Assembly (NCBI RefSeq): GCF_016804325.1
Contig: NZ_CP043627.1
Location: 4,585,001-4,649,000 of the forward strand
DNA length: 64,000 nt
Reading direction: 5' to 3'
Source: Methylobacterium aquaticum
GTDB taxonomy: Bacteria > Pseudomonadota > Alphaproteobacteria > Rhizobiales > Beijerinckiaceae
Shown in pieces: positions 49,167-58,472 of this stretch (the stretch's first letter is position 1; the number at the start of each line of letters is the position of its first letter). The position numbers and the translations under genes are program-made. The notes below the pieces were generated by a model. It worked only from the letters and a program-made list of their open reading frames with translations, was not told the DNA's origin and ran no database searches.

Positions 49167-49528
49167 GGATACAACCGGGAAAGGAGTGCTGCGATCGGCA
49201 ACATGCCCGATGCCGCAGAGATGCGATATGATCTTTCTGCAACACCTGCCCGGTTAATCAAATGCCGGACTTGGATTCTACAGCATAGAAACGTTTACCG
49301 ATCGGCAATGATTGGCTTGGTCTGAAGCACGAAACGCCTGTATTTGAAACGGCGGATACCATGCCGGGCGTCTTATTCTTCGTGCGCCCCGTCTCACGAG
49401 CCATCGCGCCGGCAGGCCGTCGGGTCGCCCCCGCTCCGGTCGGCCACGGGCTGCGCAGCCCCGGAAGAAGGACCCCGCAGCCCCGAAAGGAGAAGCGGCC
49501 GGGAGCGCCGCAGGCCCCCGGCCGGCCT
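49167..49528. other. Intergenic region with a GC hairpin, no gene
   Basis: 362 bases holding the porin promoter (reading left) and the end of the cupin gene (reading left from the right). Near 49497-49524 the sequences GGCCGGG and CCCCGGCC could form an end-of-gene hairpin for the cupin gene. An AT-rich part (49250-49360) precedes the porin. Confidence 0.4.
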
Positions 49529-49978
49529 TCAGCGCGGCATCGGCCGCCAGTCCGGCGGCGCCATCTCGAAGCCCTCGAAGCGGAAGCCCGGCGCCACGGT
49601 GCAGCTCACCAGGGTCCAGGCGCCGAGGCTGGTGGCGGTCTGCCAGTGATGGGCCGGCACCACGATCTGCGGCCGGTGGCCCCGGGCGAGGTCGGGGCCG
49701 AGATGGCGCGCCTCGGCGTCGTGGCCGTTCGGGCTGGTGGTGACGACCATCGGCGCCCCGGCATGCCAGAGCCAGACCTCCGTCGCGTCGACCCGGTGCC
49801 ATTCCGAGGTCTCGCCGACATCGAGCAGGTAGTAGATCGCCGTCGAGGCGGGACGCCCGTCGACCTCGCGGGAATCGCGGAACGTCTCGCGGTAATGCCC
49901 TCCCTCCGGGTGGGGCTTGAGGTCGAGCAGGCGCACGACCTCCGAGGCGGTGAGATTCGGGGCAGTCAGGTTGTGCAT
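49529..49978 (-). CDS. Cupin-family protein (DUF985)
   Basis: 149 residues from ATG 49978. The sequence LDLKPHPEGGHYRETFRD is the start of the DUF985 cupin. The barrel motifs are STAIYYLLDVGETSEWHRVDATEVWLWHAG and QIVVPAHHWQTA, followed by LVSCTVAPGFRFEGFEMA. Family members are small beta-barrels; some bind sugars or metals, and the role is not known. The start lies five bases from the gloB stop, so gloB and this gene are almost certainly one transcript. Confidence 0.88.
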   Translation of the reverse strand: MHNLTAPNLTASEVVRLLDLKPHPEGGHYRETFRDSREVDGRPASTAIYYLLDVGETSEWHRVDATEVWLWHAGAPMVVTTSPNGHDAEARHLGPDLARGHRPQIVVPAHHWQTATSLGAWTLVSCTVAPGFRFEGFEMAPPDWRPMPR

Positions 49979-49983
49979 CGTCG

Positions 49984-50763
49984 TCAGAACCGGTTCTTCC
50001 ATTCGCGCAGGGCCGTGAACACCGCCGCCGGGTCGGCGCCGGGCTCCATCCCGACGGCGCGGGCGAGCGCCGGCTCGGTGGCGCGCAGGAACGGGTTGGT
50101 GGCCTTCTCCTCTCCGAGCGTCGTCGGCACCAGGAAGCGCCCCTCCGCCCTGGCCTTCTCGGCCAGGGCCGCCCGGTCGGCGAGGTTGCGGTTCCCCGGC
50201 TCGGCGGCGAGCCCGAAGCGGGTATTCGACAGCACGTAGTCGTGGCCGGAATAGATCACGGTCTCGTCGGGCAGGGGCAGGAAGCGCGACAGCGAGCGCC
50301 ACAGCACCTGGGGCGGGCCCTCGAGCACCCGGCCGCAGCCGAGGGTGAACAGGGTGTCGCCGGCGAACGCGACGCCGGCCGCCTCGAACCAGTAGGTGAC
50401 GTGGTCGTCGCAATGGCCGGGGGTCTCCCAGACGGTCGCTGCGAGCGAGCCCACCGTCACCACGTCGCCCTCGTGCACGGTCGCATCCACCTGCGGCACG
50501 GCGCTGCCGGCCCGCGCCGGCGCCGTCACCCGGGCCCCGGTCCGCGCCTTCACCTCGGGGATGCCCTCGACGTGGTCGCCGTGGCGGTGGGTGACCAGGA
50601 TGTCGGTCAGGCGCCAGCCGGTCTCGTCGAGGGCGCGCAGGACGGCCGCCGCCTCCGGTACGTCGATCGCCGCGCAGGCACCGGTCTCGGGATCGCGCAT
50701 CAGCACGCCGATATTGTCGCTCCGGCACAGGAAGGTGCGGATCTCGGGACGGATCTCGGGCAT
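49984..50763 (-). CDS. gloB: Hydroxyacylglutathione hydrolase (glyoxalase II)
   Basis: 259 residues with the metallo-beta-lactamase fold. The di-metal motif is THRHGDH (residues 58-64), with a later His in ETPGHCDDHVTYW, bridging Asp in AFAGDTLFTLGCGR and a His in YSGHDYVLSNTRF. The C-terminal glutathione-binding domain has TNPFLRA. It hydrolyses S-lactoylglutathione to D-lactate and glutathione, completing the route begun by GloA (27386). ATG 50763 was chosen; the cupin gene follows in the same transcript. It diverges from the methyltransferase gene at 51009. Confidence 0.93.
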   Translation of the reverse strand: MPEIRPEIRTFLCRSDNIGVLMRDPETGACAAIDVPEAAAVLRALDETGWRLTDILVTHRHGDHVEGIPEVKARTGARVTAPARAGSAVPQVDATVHEGDVVTVGSLAATVWETPGHCDDHVTYWFEAAGVAFAGDTLFTLGCGRVLEGPPQVLWRSLSRFLPLPDETVIYSGHDYVLSNTRFGLAAEPGNRNLADRAALAEKARAEGRFLVPTTLGEEKATNPFLRATEPALARAVGMEPGADPAAVFTALREWKNRF

Positions 50764-51008
50764 GGCGGCGCCTCCTCGAAGGGGTCTCGGGACAGGATTC
50801 TCCGCCGGATTCCCGGCGGGAGCCTCCTGCAGCGAGATAGGGCGACCGCGTGCCCGCGCGACCGGGCCGTGGCGAATGGCGGGGAATGCGCGGGCCGCCA
50901 TGGCGCCCCCTCGGGGTTGACGCCTTGCCGCGCTTCGCGCCACTCCCCATTCATGGTTTCCACGGCATGAGCGCGCTCACGCCCGCCGCCCCGCAACCCC
51001 GAGACCCG

Positions 51009-51757
51009 ATGAGCCTCGACGTCACCGACCTGCGCACCTTCTACGCCAGCCCCCTCGGGGCGGTGGCGCAGCGTCTCGTCGGCCGCACGGTCCACCGCAT
51101 GCTCGGCTCGGTCTCGGGGCTCAGGGTCATGGGCCTCGGCTACGCGGTGCCCTATCTCGGCCCGGTGCGGCACGCCGCCGAGCGGACGCTCGCCTTCATG
51201 CCGGCGGCGCAGGGCGTGACGAACTGGCCGGTCTCCGGCCGCTCGGCCTCCTGCCTCGTCGATCCGACCATGATGCCGCTGCCCGATTCGGCCCTCGACC
51301 GGGTGCTGCTGATCCACGCCATCGAGGCGGTGGAGAGCCCGGCCGAGCTGATGCAGGAGGTGTGGCGCGTGCTCACCCCCGGCGGCCGGCTGATCGTCGC
51401 GGTCCCGAACCGCCGCGGCCTGTGGGCGCGGCGGGATGCGACCCCCTTCGGCCACGGCCAGCCCTACAGCCGCTCGCAGCTCGGACGCCTGATGCGCGAC
51501 ACGCTCTTCTCCCCCGAGGACTGGGCCGAGACCCTGTACGTGCCGCCGGTGGAGGGCTGGCTCACCGTGAAGACCGCGAGCGCCTGGGAGCGGGTCGGCA
51601 CCGGCCTGTCGCTGCCCTTCGCCGGCCTGCACGTGGTCGAGGCGACGAAGCAGCTCCACCGCCCGGTGGCGGTCCAGGCCCGCAAGGCGGCGCGCCTGCG
51701 CGCCCGGATGCTGCCGGTCTCCGTGCCGGTGCCCGCCCCGTGCCGGGCGGCGCGTGA
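51009..51757 (+). CDS. SAM-dependent methyltransferase, 3' end probably frameshifted
   Basis: About 249 residues if one missing base is restored. The class I methyltransferase core shows VMGLGYAVPYLGP, a middle acidic strand region LDRVLLIHAIEAVESPAELMQE, and VLTPGGRLIVAVPNRRGLWAR (post-motif II). The substrate is unknown. As written the frame does not stop before marC: it runs on through the whole of marC in another frame to 52526. Adding a G in the CCCCG-TGCC run near 51740 gives a stop at 51755-51757 that overlaps the marC start, as expected for paired genes. Start ATG 51009 (MSLDVTDLRTFY); ATG 50967 is also in frame. Confidence 0.75.
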
Positions 51758-52476
51758 TGCCGTTTCCGGGCGCCGAGGCCGCGCTGCAGAGCTTCCTTCT
51801 GGCCTTCTCGGCCCTGTTCTCGATCGTCAACCCGCCCGGGGCGGCGCTGATCTTCGCGCAGGTGACGGCCGGCCGCAGTCACGACGAGCGCACCTGGCTG
51901 TCGCGCCGCATCGGCGTCTACGCGGCGGCGGTGATGCTGGTCTCGCTCTGGGCCGGGGCCTCGGTGCTGAGCTTCTTCGGCATCTCGCTCTCGGCGTTGC
52001 GCATCGCCGGCGGCCTCGTGGTGGCGGCGCAGGCCTGGAGCCTGCTCGCCACGCCCGAGCAGCGCGAGGCCCGCAAGACCGCGCAGGCCGAGCCGGTCCA
52101 GGGCAGCGAGGACGGCCCCGAGCCGACGGCGCTCGCCGAGATCGCGTTCTTTCCCCTGACGCTGCCCTTCACCACCGGGCCCGGCACCATCGCGGTGGCG
52201 ATCGCGCTCGGCGCCGGACGGCCGGAGGGCGGCGCCGACCGGATCGCCTATCTCGCCGGCGCCTCGGCGGCCTCGCTCGTCATCGCCCTGATGGTCCTGC
52301 TGGCCTACGCCTCGGCCGACCGGCTGGTCGAGCGGCTCGGCCATGCCCGGGCCCGGGTGCTCGGGCGGCTCGCGGCCTTCCTGCTCCTCTGCGTCGGCAC
52401 CCAGATCACGCTGACCGGAATTACCGACGTGCTGGGACCGCTCATCGCGACTGCCAGGACAGGCGCCGTCCCGTGA
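51757..52476 (+). CDS. MarC-family (UPF0056) inner-membrane protein
   Basis: 239 residues with about six membrane helices. The family signature LFSIVNPPGAALIFAQVTAG begins near residue 20, and FFPLTLPFTTGPGTIAVAIALG is the second conserved block. MarC proteins were once linked to multiple antibiotic resistance, but their function is not established. ATG 51757 overlaps the corrected methyltransferase stop; GTG 51754 is an alternative. The 3' end overlaps the convergent hydrolase by 35 bases. Confidence 0.87.
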   Translation: MPFPGAEAALQSFLLAFSALFSIVNPPGAALIFAQVTAGRSHDERTWLSRRIGVYAAAVMLVSLWAGASVLSFFGISLSALRIAGGLVVAAQAWSLLATPEQREARKTAQAEPVQGSEDGPEPTALAEIAFFPLTLPFTTGPGTIAVAIALGAGRPEGGADRIAYLAGASAASLVIALMVLLAYASADRLVERLGHARARVLGRLAAFLLLCVGTQITLTGITDVLGPLIATARTGAVP

Positions 52477-53473
52477 GCGCCATCTGCGCCTCGACCGCCC
52501 GCAGGATCCGGGCCTTGGCCGAATAGTGGATCATGTGGCCCTGGCCCGGCAGCAGGGTCAGGGTGCTGCCCGCCACCTCGGCGTGGAGGCGGCAGGATTG
52601 CTCGCCCGGCTCCACGACCGCGTCGGCATCCCCCGACAGGATCGCCACCGGCAGCCGCAATCCCGCATAGCGCGGCTGGAGCAGGGCGGCGGCGGCGTTC
52701 ATGCCGGCGGTGTCCTCGGCGCTCGCGCGTCCTTGCGTGGCCGAGAGCGAGAGCGCGACGGGGAAGCGCGCGGTGAACCGGGCCGGCACGGCTTGCGGCT
52801 TGAACACGTGGCGGAAGACCTGCGGCGCCAGCATCTGCCCGACCGCCCCCGGCGTCAGGGCGCGGGCCGCGTCGCCGAGGCCGGGCAGGGCGAGCGGTGC
52901 GATCAGCGCCACGTCGGCCCGCCGGCCCGGATAGTAATAGCCGGAGAGCAGCACCAGCCCGCGCAGGTCGAGGCCTTCGTGGATGGCGAGGGAGAGCGCC
53001 ACCAGGGTGCCCCAGGAATGGCCGACCACCACCGGCCGCTCGACGTTCAGCGCGGCCAGCACGTGCCCGATCAGCCGCGCCTGCGCGGCGGCGGTCCAGA
53101 CCCAGTGCCGCGGCCGCTCGGTATGGCCGAAGCCCGGCCGGTCGATCGCGACGACCCGGTAATGCTTGGCCAGTTGCTCCACCAGGCCGCAGATGACGAA
53201 GTCTTCGGCCATCGTGCCGTTGCCGTGGATCAGCACCACCGGCCGTCCCTTGCCGCGGACGATGGCATGCACCCGCACCCCGTCGACCTCGATGAAGCGG
53301 CCCGGCGGCTTGTGCGCCGGCTCCGCCGTCTTCAGCGCCTCGGCGCCGCGCTGCATCAGGGTGCCGGTGCGGCGCGCGGCGGCGGCATTCGCCTTGGCGG
53401 TGGCGCGCAGGAGCCGCACGGCGCCACTGGCGGCGCGGCGGGTCGTGCGTCCGGGAACGAACCGAAAGGCCAT
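52442..53473 (-). CDS. Alpha/beta hydrolase
   Basis: 343 residues from ATG 53473, with GGAG 8 bases upstream. A basic alanine-rich N terminus is followed by the fold: [14 protein letters not shown] (oxyanion loop), [15 protein letters not shown], the nucleophile elbow [15 protein letters not shown], an acidic residue in [12 protein letters not shown] and a catalytic His in GQGHMIHY. It resembles haloalkane dehalogenase-type or haloperoxidase-type esterases, but the substrate is unknown. It overlaps the end of marC on the other strand and diverges from dapB. Confidence 0.87.
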   Translation of the reverse strand: MAFRFVPGRTTRRAASGAVRLLRATAKANAAAARRTGTLMQRGAEALKTAEPAHKPPGRFIEVDGVRVHAIVRGKGRPVVLIHGNGTMAEDFVICGLVEQLAKHYRVVAIDRPGFGHTERPRHWVWTAAAQARLIGHVLAALNVERPVVVGHSWGTLVALSLAIHEGLDLRGLVLLSGYYYPGRRADVALIAPLALPGLGDAARALTPGAVGQMLAPQVFRHVFKPQAVPARFTARFPVALSLSATQGRASAEDTAGMNAAAALLQPRYAGLRLPVAILSGDADAVVEPGEQSCRLHAEVAGSTLTLLPGQGHMIHYSAKARILRAVEAQMALTGRRLSWQSR

Positions 53474-53688
53474 GGGAGCTCCGGCGCGATTGCTGCACTG
53501 CGGCATAAGATGGGGCCATGGCGGTCCCGCGCATATCCCCGGGGGGCGTGTTTCTCGGACCTTCGGTCCTTCCGCCGGGTTGCGCTTTCTCCCGTCCTCG
53601 ATCTCGCCCTCTCCTTGGCAGCAACCGCCGGCCCCTGTACGAGGCCCGGACGTGCGGTCGCGCGCCGCGAACACAAGGATCAAGACCC

Positions 53689-54486
53689 ATGCGTCTCGTC
53701 GTCGTCGGCGCCTCCGGGCGCATGGGGCGGATGCTGATCCAGGCCGTGGCCGAGGCCGAGGGCTGCACGCTCTCGGCGGCGATCGAGCGCGAGGGGTCGC
53801 CGGCGCTCGGCCAGGATGCCGGCGCGCTCGCCGGGCTGGCCCCGCTCGGGGTTCCGGTCACCGACGATCCGCTGCCGGCCTTCGCCGAGGCCGACGGCGT
53901 CCTCGACTTCACGGCGCCGGCCGCGACCGTGTTCTACGCGGAACTCGCCGCCCAGGCCCGCATCGTCCACGTGGTCGGCACCACCGGCCTGTCGCCGGAC
54001 GACTTTGCGAAGCTGAAGGCGGCGTCGTACCACGCCCGCATCGTGCAGTCGGGCAATATGTCGCTCGGCGTCAACCTGCTCGCCGGGCTGGTGCGCAAGG
54101 TCGCGGCGACGCTGGGCGACGAGTACGACATCGAGATCCTGGAGATGCACCACCGTCACAAGGTGGACGCGCCCTCCGGCACGGCGCTGCTCCTCGGCGA
54201 GGCGGCGGCGGAAGGCCGGGGCGTGGCCTTGGCCGAGCGCAAGGTCGCGGTGCGCGACGGCCATACCGGCCCGCGCGAGCCCGGCTCGATCGGCTTTGCG
54301 ACGCTGCGCGGCGGCAGCGTGGTCGGCGAGCACAGCGTGATCTTCGCCGGCGCCGGCGAGCGCATCGAGCTTACCCATCTGGCGAGCGACCGCGGCCTGT
54401 TCGCCGCCGGCGCCGTCAAGGCCGCCCTCTGGGCGCAATCCCGCGAGCCCGGCTTCTACGGCATGAACGACGTGCTGGGCCTCTGA
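53689..54486 (+). CDS. dapB: 4-hydroxy-tetrahydrodipicolinate reductase DapB
   Basis: 265 residues. The NAD(P)H loop is GASGRMGRM (8-16), followed by DFTAPAAT and VVGTTGLS. The catalytic block is [16 protein letters not shown] (about residues 154-169), then [15 protein letters not shown]. It reduces the DapA product in the lysine and meso-diaminopimelate pathway and so supplies MurE. AAGGA precedes the ATG at 53689. gpmA follows after 35 bases on the same strand. Confidence 0.96.
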   Translation: MRLVVVGASGRMGRMLIQAVAEAEGCTLSAAIEREGSPALGQDAGALAGLAPLGVPVTDDPLPAFAEADGVLDFTAPAATVFYAELAAQARIVHVVGTTGLSPDDFAKLKAASYHARIVQSGNMSLGVNLLAGLVRKVAATLGDEYDIEILEMHHRHKVDAPSGTALLLGEAAAEGRGVALAERKVAVRDGHTGPREPGSIGFATLRGGSVVGEHSVIFAGAGERIELTHLASDRGLFAAGAVKAALWAQSREPGFYGMNDVLGL

Positions 54487-54521
54487 ACCTTTTTCCCCGA
54501 GATCACGGAGCGATACGCATC

Positions 54522-55145
54522 ATGGAGCGCCTTCTCGTCCTCGCGCGCCACGGCCAGAGCGAGTGGAACCTGAAGAACCTGTTCACCGGCTGGAAGGACC
54601 CGGGGCTCACCGAGCTCGGCGTCGAAGAGGCGCGGGCGGCCGGGCGGCGGCTGAAGGCGAAGGGCGTGCAGTTCGACGTCGCCTTCACCTCGGATCTCGG
54701 CCGGGCCCAGCGCACCTGCGCGCTGATTCTGGAGGAGCTCGGCCAGTCCGGCCTGCCGACCCATGCCGACGCCGCCCTCAACGAGCGCGATTACGGCGAC
54801 CTGTCGGGCCTCAACAAGGACGATGCCCGCGCCAAGTGGGGCGAGGAGCAGGTCCATGTCTGGCGCCGCTCCTACGACGTGCCCCCGCCCGGCGGCGAGA
54901 GCCTGAAGGACACCGTGGCCCGGGTCCTGCCCTACACGATGCGGGAGATCCTGCCCCGGGTGATGCGCGGCGAGCGCGTGCTGGTCGCCGCCCACGGCAA
55001 CTCGCTGCGCGCCCTGGTGATGGTGCTCGACGGCCTCACCACCGAGACCATTCCCGGCCTCGAACTCCATACCGGCGTGCCGCTGGTCTACCACCTGAAG
55101 GACGACACCACCGTCGCCTCGAAGGAAGTTCTCGACCGCGATTGA
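54522..55145 (+). CDS. gpmA: 2,3-bisphosphoglycerate-dependent phosphoglycerate mutase GpmA
   Basis: 207 residues. The phospho-histidine motif is [10 protein letters not shown] (His near residue 10), followed by [11 protein letters not shown], the base [17 protein letters not shown] and the second His in [13 protein letters not shown]. The protein is shorter than the 250-residue E. coli enzyme, as is usual in alphaproteobacteria. It interconverts 3- and 2-phosphoglycerate in glycolysis and gluconeogenesis. It follows dapB and ends at a strong hairpin. Confidence 0.95.
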   Translation: MERLLVLARHGQSEWNLKNLFTGWKDPGLTELGVEEARAAGRRLKAKGVQFDVAFTSDLGRAQRTCALILEELGQSGLPTHADAALNERDYGDLSGLNKDDARAKWGEEQVHVWRRSYDVPPPGGESLKDTVARVLPYTMREILPRVMRGERVLVAAHGNSLRALVMVLDGLTTETIPGLELHTGVPLVYHLKDDTTVASKEVLDRD

Positions 55146-55156
55146 GCGGAAGACCG

Positions 55157-55185
55157 CCCACGGGCCGGCCTGGCCGGCCCGTGGG
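55157..55185 (+). terminator. Strong GC hairpin after gpmA
   Basis: CCCACGGGCCGGCC and GGCCGGCCCGTGGG form a near-perfect palindrome with a single central T, starting 12 bases past the gpmA stop. No T-tract follows. Confidence 0.6.
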
Positions 55186-55235
55186 GACCTGGACCAGGTC
55201 CGTATGACCGCCGCGACAGTCCAAATACCCTCCGC

Positions 55236-55272
55236 GTCATCCTGGGCTCCGCTTTCGCGGCCCCGGAACGAC
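55236..55272. repeat. Short family B repeat
   Basis: GTCATCCTGGGCTCCGC then TTTC and GCGGCCCCGGAACGAC. This is one palindrome of 37 bases, the minimal form of family B, like the copy at 19801. Confidence 0.65.
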
Positions 55273-55380
55273 GTGGCGGGTTCGAGATCTGTAGGGATCG
55301 ATTCCGCGATCTCTCATGGCCTGTTTGATTTGTGAAAATTTAGCTGCAACGACCTTTTCCATCCCTCTCGCGATCTCATC

Positions 55381-55635
55381 CTGAGAGCCTGTTTGAGCAG
55401 GATTTCTACGCGATATTTGAGGCAGACGTGATCATCCTACCCGCCAACCTCATCCTGAGGTGCGAACGAAGTGAGCCTCGAAGGAGGGCTCCAGGGATCG
55501 CAGAGGCCTCTTGAGCCCTCCTTCGAGGTCAGTCGATCTGCGATCGACTAACACCTCAGGATGAGGTGGAATGGTAGGATATCTCCTGATTTTTCTCAGT
55601 TTTTGTCAAATCACGCTGCTCAAACAGACTCTGAG
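55381..55635 (-). repeat. MITE-like element, copy 2 (family A), inverted
   Basis: A 255-bp block that is the reverse-complement counterpart of 7243-7500. The left end CTGAGAGCCTGTTTGAGCAG matches the inverted right end CTGCTCAAACAGACTCTGAGG. The AGGATATCTCCTGATTTTTC segment, the ACCTCATCCTGAGG palindrome, the CTCGAAGGAGGGCTC hairpin and the CAAATATC segment appear in the reversed order. No coding capacity. Confidence 0.75.
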
Positions 55636-55745
55636 GTGCGACTGAAAGGAGCCTCGAAGGAGGGCTCGAGAAGTCTTCGCGATCCCTGGAGCTCCTTCGA
55701 GGTCAGTCGATTTTCAATCGACTGACACCTCAGGATGAGGTCGTG
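55636..55745. repeat. Extra family A palindrome next to copy 2
   Basis: CCTCGAAGGAGGGCTC pairs with a diverged GGAGCTCCTTCGAGG, then GTCAGTCGAT-TTTC-AATCGACTGAC and CACCTCAGGATGAGG. It corresponds to the extra palindrome at 7501-7620. Confidence 0.65.
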
Positions 55746-55781
55746 TGTGGGAGTAAGTGCTTGAGTCGATCAAACAGGTTC

Positions 55782-57983
55782 TCACACCCCGATCGCCGCC
55801 TTCACCATCTCCGGCCGCATCGGCAATTCGCGCAGGCGCACTCCCGCCGCCTGCCGGATCGCGTTGGCCAAAGCCGCGGCGGTCGGGCCCTGCGCGACCT
55901 CGCCGGTGCCGAGGAAGGGCTGGCCGGGACGGTCGATCAGGTGGACGTCCAGGCGCTCGGGAATGTCGGGGAAGCGGGCGATCGGGTAGGTGCTCCAGTC
56001 GCGGCTCGTCGGCCCCTCCGCATCGTGCGCTACCGCCTCGAACAGGCTCCAGCTCATCGCCTGGATGATTCCGCCCTCGATCTGGTCGCGGATGCCGTGC
56101 TGGTTGACGACCTGGCCGGCATCCACCGCGGCTTGCGCCCGCACCAGCCGGACCCGGCCGCTCTCGCGCTCGACCGCCACCTCGACCGCCAGCGCGCAAT
56201 AGGCCGCGAGGTTCTTGTAGCGGGCGAAGGCGAAGCCGGCGCCGCGTCCCTTCGGCAGGCCCTGTCCCCAGCCGAAGCGCTCGGCGGCGGCCTCGATCAC
56301 GGCGCGGGCCCGCGGATCGTCGAGATGGGCGAGCCGGAAGGCGACCGGATCGGCGCCCGCGGCCTCGGCCAGCTCGTCGCAGAAGCTCTCGATCGTGAAC
56401 ACGTTCATGTAGGCGCCGAGGCTGCGCAGGGCCGAGACCCGCAGCGGCATCTCGGTGACGAAGTCATGCGCCACCCGGGCGCGGTTCAGGCGATAGAGCG
56501 GAATCGCGTTGCGGTCGCCGCCGCCCTCGGGCTGCGGCAGCGCCTTCGGGGGCGGGGCCGGGAACGGCGTCTCCAGCATCCGGGCCGAGAGCAGCTGGCC
56601 GGCCCCCGGCGGGCGGGTGAGATGGGTCGGGCTGCGCACCGCGTAATCCCAGTCGGCGATCCGCCCGTCCGGGCCCAGCACGGCCGACACCTCGGTCGTC
56701 ATGGCCCCGCCATAGGGCTCCCACAGGTGCTCCTGCTCGCGGGTGTATTGCACCCGCACCGGCCGGCCGGGGAGGGCGCGGGCCAGCAACGCGGCGTCGC
56801 CCGCTGCGTCGTCGGCGCCGTTATGGCCGTAGCAGCCCGAGCCCTCGACATGGATGCAGCGCACCTGCTCCTCGGGCAGGGACAGCATCTCGGCGAGCGC
56901 CTTGCGCAGGGGAAACATCCCTTGCGCGTGGGACCACACGGTGAGGCGGCCGCCGTCGTACTCGGCCACCGCGCAGGACGGGCCGATCGAGCCGTGCATC
57001 TGGTAGCGCCGTCGGTACCGGGCGCCGATCCGGCGCCCCGGCGGCACCGGCGCATCGAGGCCGGCCGCGTGGATGATCGTCCGTTTCGCCGGCAGACCGG
57101 CCAGGTCGGCAAAGAGCGCGTCGGGCTCCGGCACCTTCGCGCCGCCCTGCCAGACCGCGCCCTTGGCCAGCGCCCGCATCGCCGTCACGGCGGCGTATTC
57201 GCGCTCGGCCAGCACCGCCAGGAAGCTGCCGTCGCGATGCACCCGGATCACCCCGGGGCGGGCGGCGACCGCCTCCGCATCGACACTCACCAGGCGGGCG
57301 CCGGGGCGGGGCGGGCGCACGATCCGCGCATGGACCATGCCGGGCGCCCGGATGTCCTGGACATAGGCCGCGCCGCCCGCGACCTTGGCCGGAATGTCGA
57401 CCCGCGGTAGCGCCCGGCCGACGCGGATGTAGCGCGCCGGGTCGGCCAAGGGGACCGTCTCCGGCACCGGCGCGTCGCGCTCGACCTCCGGGGTGATCTC
57501 GCCGAGCGAGAGGCGCCGGCCGTCCGGCGCGGCGACCGCGCCGCCGTCGATTCGCAGCGAGCCCGGCGGCACGTCGAACCGGCGTGCGGCGGCCTCGAGG
57601 AGCAGGGCCCGGGCGGCCGCGGCGGCATGCCGGATCGCGGTGGCGGAATCCTGCATCGAATGGCTGCCGGCGGTGTAGCCCTCGTCCGGGGTCAGCTCGG
57701 TATCGGCGGTGACGAGGCGCAACCCGGCGGGCTCCAGCCCCAGTTCCTCCGCCGCGACCTGGATCAGCGCCGTCTTGATCCCCTGGCCGAGCTCCGCCTT
57801 GCCGGTCATCACCGTGACGGCGCCGTCCTCGCCGATCCGGATCCAGGCATCGATCCGCGGCGCCTTGGGCAGGCTTCCGGGCAGGGTGCCGGGGAGGGGT
57901 GCGGCCTCGGCCGGCCGCCTCAGCCCGATCCCGACGAGGAGCGCGCCCCCGACGAGGAGCGTGCGGCGGGTGAGCGCGGTCAC
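55782..57983 (-). CDS. Molybdopterin-binding large subunit of an aldehyde/isoquinoline oxidoreductase
   Basis: 733 residues from a GTG that overlaps the stop of the Fe-S subunit (GTGA). The N terminus (TALTRRTLLVGGALLVGIG) has a twin-arginine followed by a hydrophobic stretch, so Tat export is likely. The xanthine dehydrogenase-type Mo domain is in the split form of isoquinoline 1-oxidoreductase IorB: VMTGKAELGQGIKTAL, YTAGSHSMQDSATAIRHAAA, GSGCYGHNGADDAAGDAALLA and a C-terminal GTGEVAQGPTAAALANAIRQA with the conserved Glu. It hydroxylates an aldehyde or N-heterocycle, passing electrons through the Fe-S subunit to the triheme cytochrome. The substrate is unknown. Confidence 0.88.
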   Translation of the reverse strand: MTALTRRTLLVGGALLVGIGLRRPAEAAPLPGTLPGSLPKAPRIDAWIRIGEDGAVTVMTGKAELGQGIKTALIQVAAEELGLEPAGLRLVTADTELTPDEGYTAGSHSMQDSATAIRHAAAAARALLLEAAARRFDVPPGSLRIDGGAVAAPDGRRLSLGEITPEVERDAPVPETVPLADPARYIRVGRALPRVDIPAKVAGGAAYVQDIRAPGMVHARIVRPPRPGARLVSVDAEAVAARPGVIRVHRDGSFLAVLAEREYAAVTAMRALAKGAVWQGGAKVPEPDALFADLAGLPAKRTIIHAAGLDAPVPPGRRIGARYRRRYQMHGSIGPSCAVAEYDGGRLTVWSHAQGMFPLRKALAEMLSLPEEQVRCIHVEGSGCYGHNGADDAAGDAALLARALPGRPVRVQYTREQEHLWEPYGGAMTTEVSAVLGPDGRIADWDYAVRSPTHLTRPPGAGQLLSARMLETPFPAPPPKALPQPEGGGDRNAIPLYRLNRARVAHDFVTEMPLRVSALRSLGAYMNVFTIESFCDELAEAAGADPVAFRLAHLDDPRARAVIEAAAERFGWGQGLPKGRGAGFAFARYKNLAAYCALAVEVAVERESGRVRLVRAQAAVDAGQVVNQHGIRDQIEGGIIQAMSWSLFEAVAHDAEGPTSRDWSTYPIARFPDIPERLDVHLIDRPGQPFLGTGEVAQGPTAAALANAIRQAAGVRLRELPMRPEMVKAAIGV

Positions 57984-58465
57984 GGCGTCGCTCCCGTGGA
58001 GGCGGGCTTGCCCCCGGCGGCGCGGCGCACGGCGGCGAGGATCCGCATGTGGGTGCCGCAGCGGCACAGGTTGAGCCGCAACGCCTCGCGGATCTCGGCC
58101 TCGCTCGGATGCGGGTTCGAGCGCAGCAGGGCATGGGCCCGCATCACCATGCCGGCGATGCAGTAGCCGCATTGCGCCGCGTTCTCGGCGATGAAGGCGG
58201 CCTGGAGGGGGCCCGGATTCTCCGGCGATCCCAGGCCCTCGACGGTGGTGACGGGCCGGCCCTCCAGCACGCCGATCGGCGTGAGGCAGGACAGGACCGC
58301 GCGGCCCTCGACCTCGACCGTGCAGGCGCCGCACTGGCCGAGCCCGCAGCCGAACTTGGCGCCGTCGAGCCCGAACTCGTCGCGCAGCACGTAGAGGAGC
58401 GGGGTCTCGGGCTCCGCCGCGACCCGCTGCGTGCGGCCGTTCACCGTCAGGTTCGGCATCGGCAT
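57980..58465 (-). CDS. 2Fe-2S subunit of a molybdenum hydroxylase (IorA-like)
   Basis: 161 residues. The plant-type cluster is at GCGLGQCGACTVEVEGRAVLSC, and the second cluster in the helical domain is CGYCIAGM with LCRCGTHMRI. This is the usual small subunit of xanthine dehydrogenase-family enzymes such as IorA or CoxS. It relays electrons from the Mo centre to the cytochrome subunit. It is overlapped by the large-subunit gene downstream and lies 7 bases from the cytochrome gene upstream, so the three form one operon. Confidence 0.93.
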   Translation of the reverse strand: MPMPNLTVNGRTQRVAAEPETPLLYVLRDEFGLDGAKFGCGLGQCGACTVEVEGRAVLSCLTPIGVLEGRPVTTVEGLGSPENPGPLQAAFIAENAAQCGYCIAGMVMRAHALLRSNPHPSEAEIREALRLNLCRCGTHMRILAAVRRAAGGKPASTGATP

Positions 58466-58472
58466 CTCCGTC

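Noticed and set aside
51757..52526. Second half of a 558-residue methyltransferase
   Set aside because: It is an alternate frame of marC with low-complexity sequence; better explained by one missing base near 51740.
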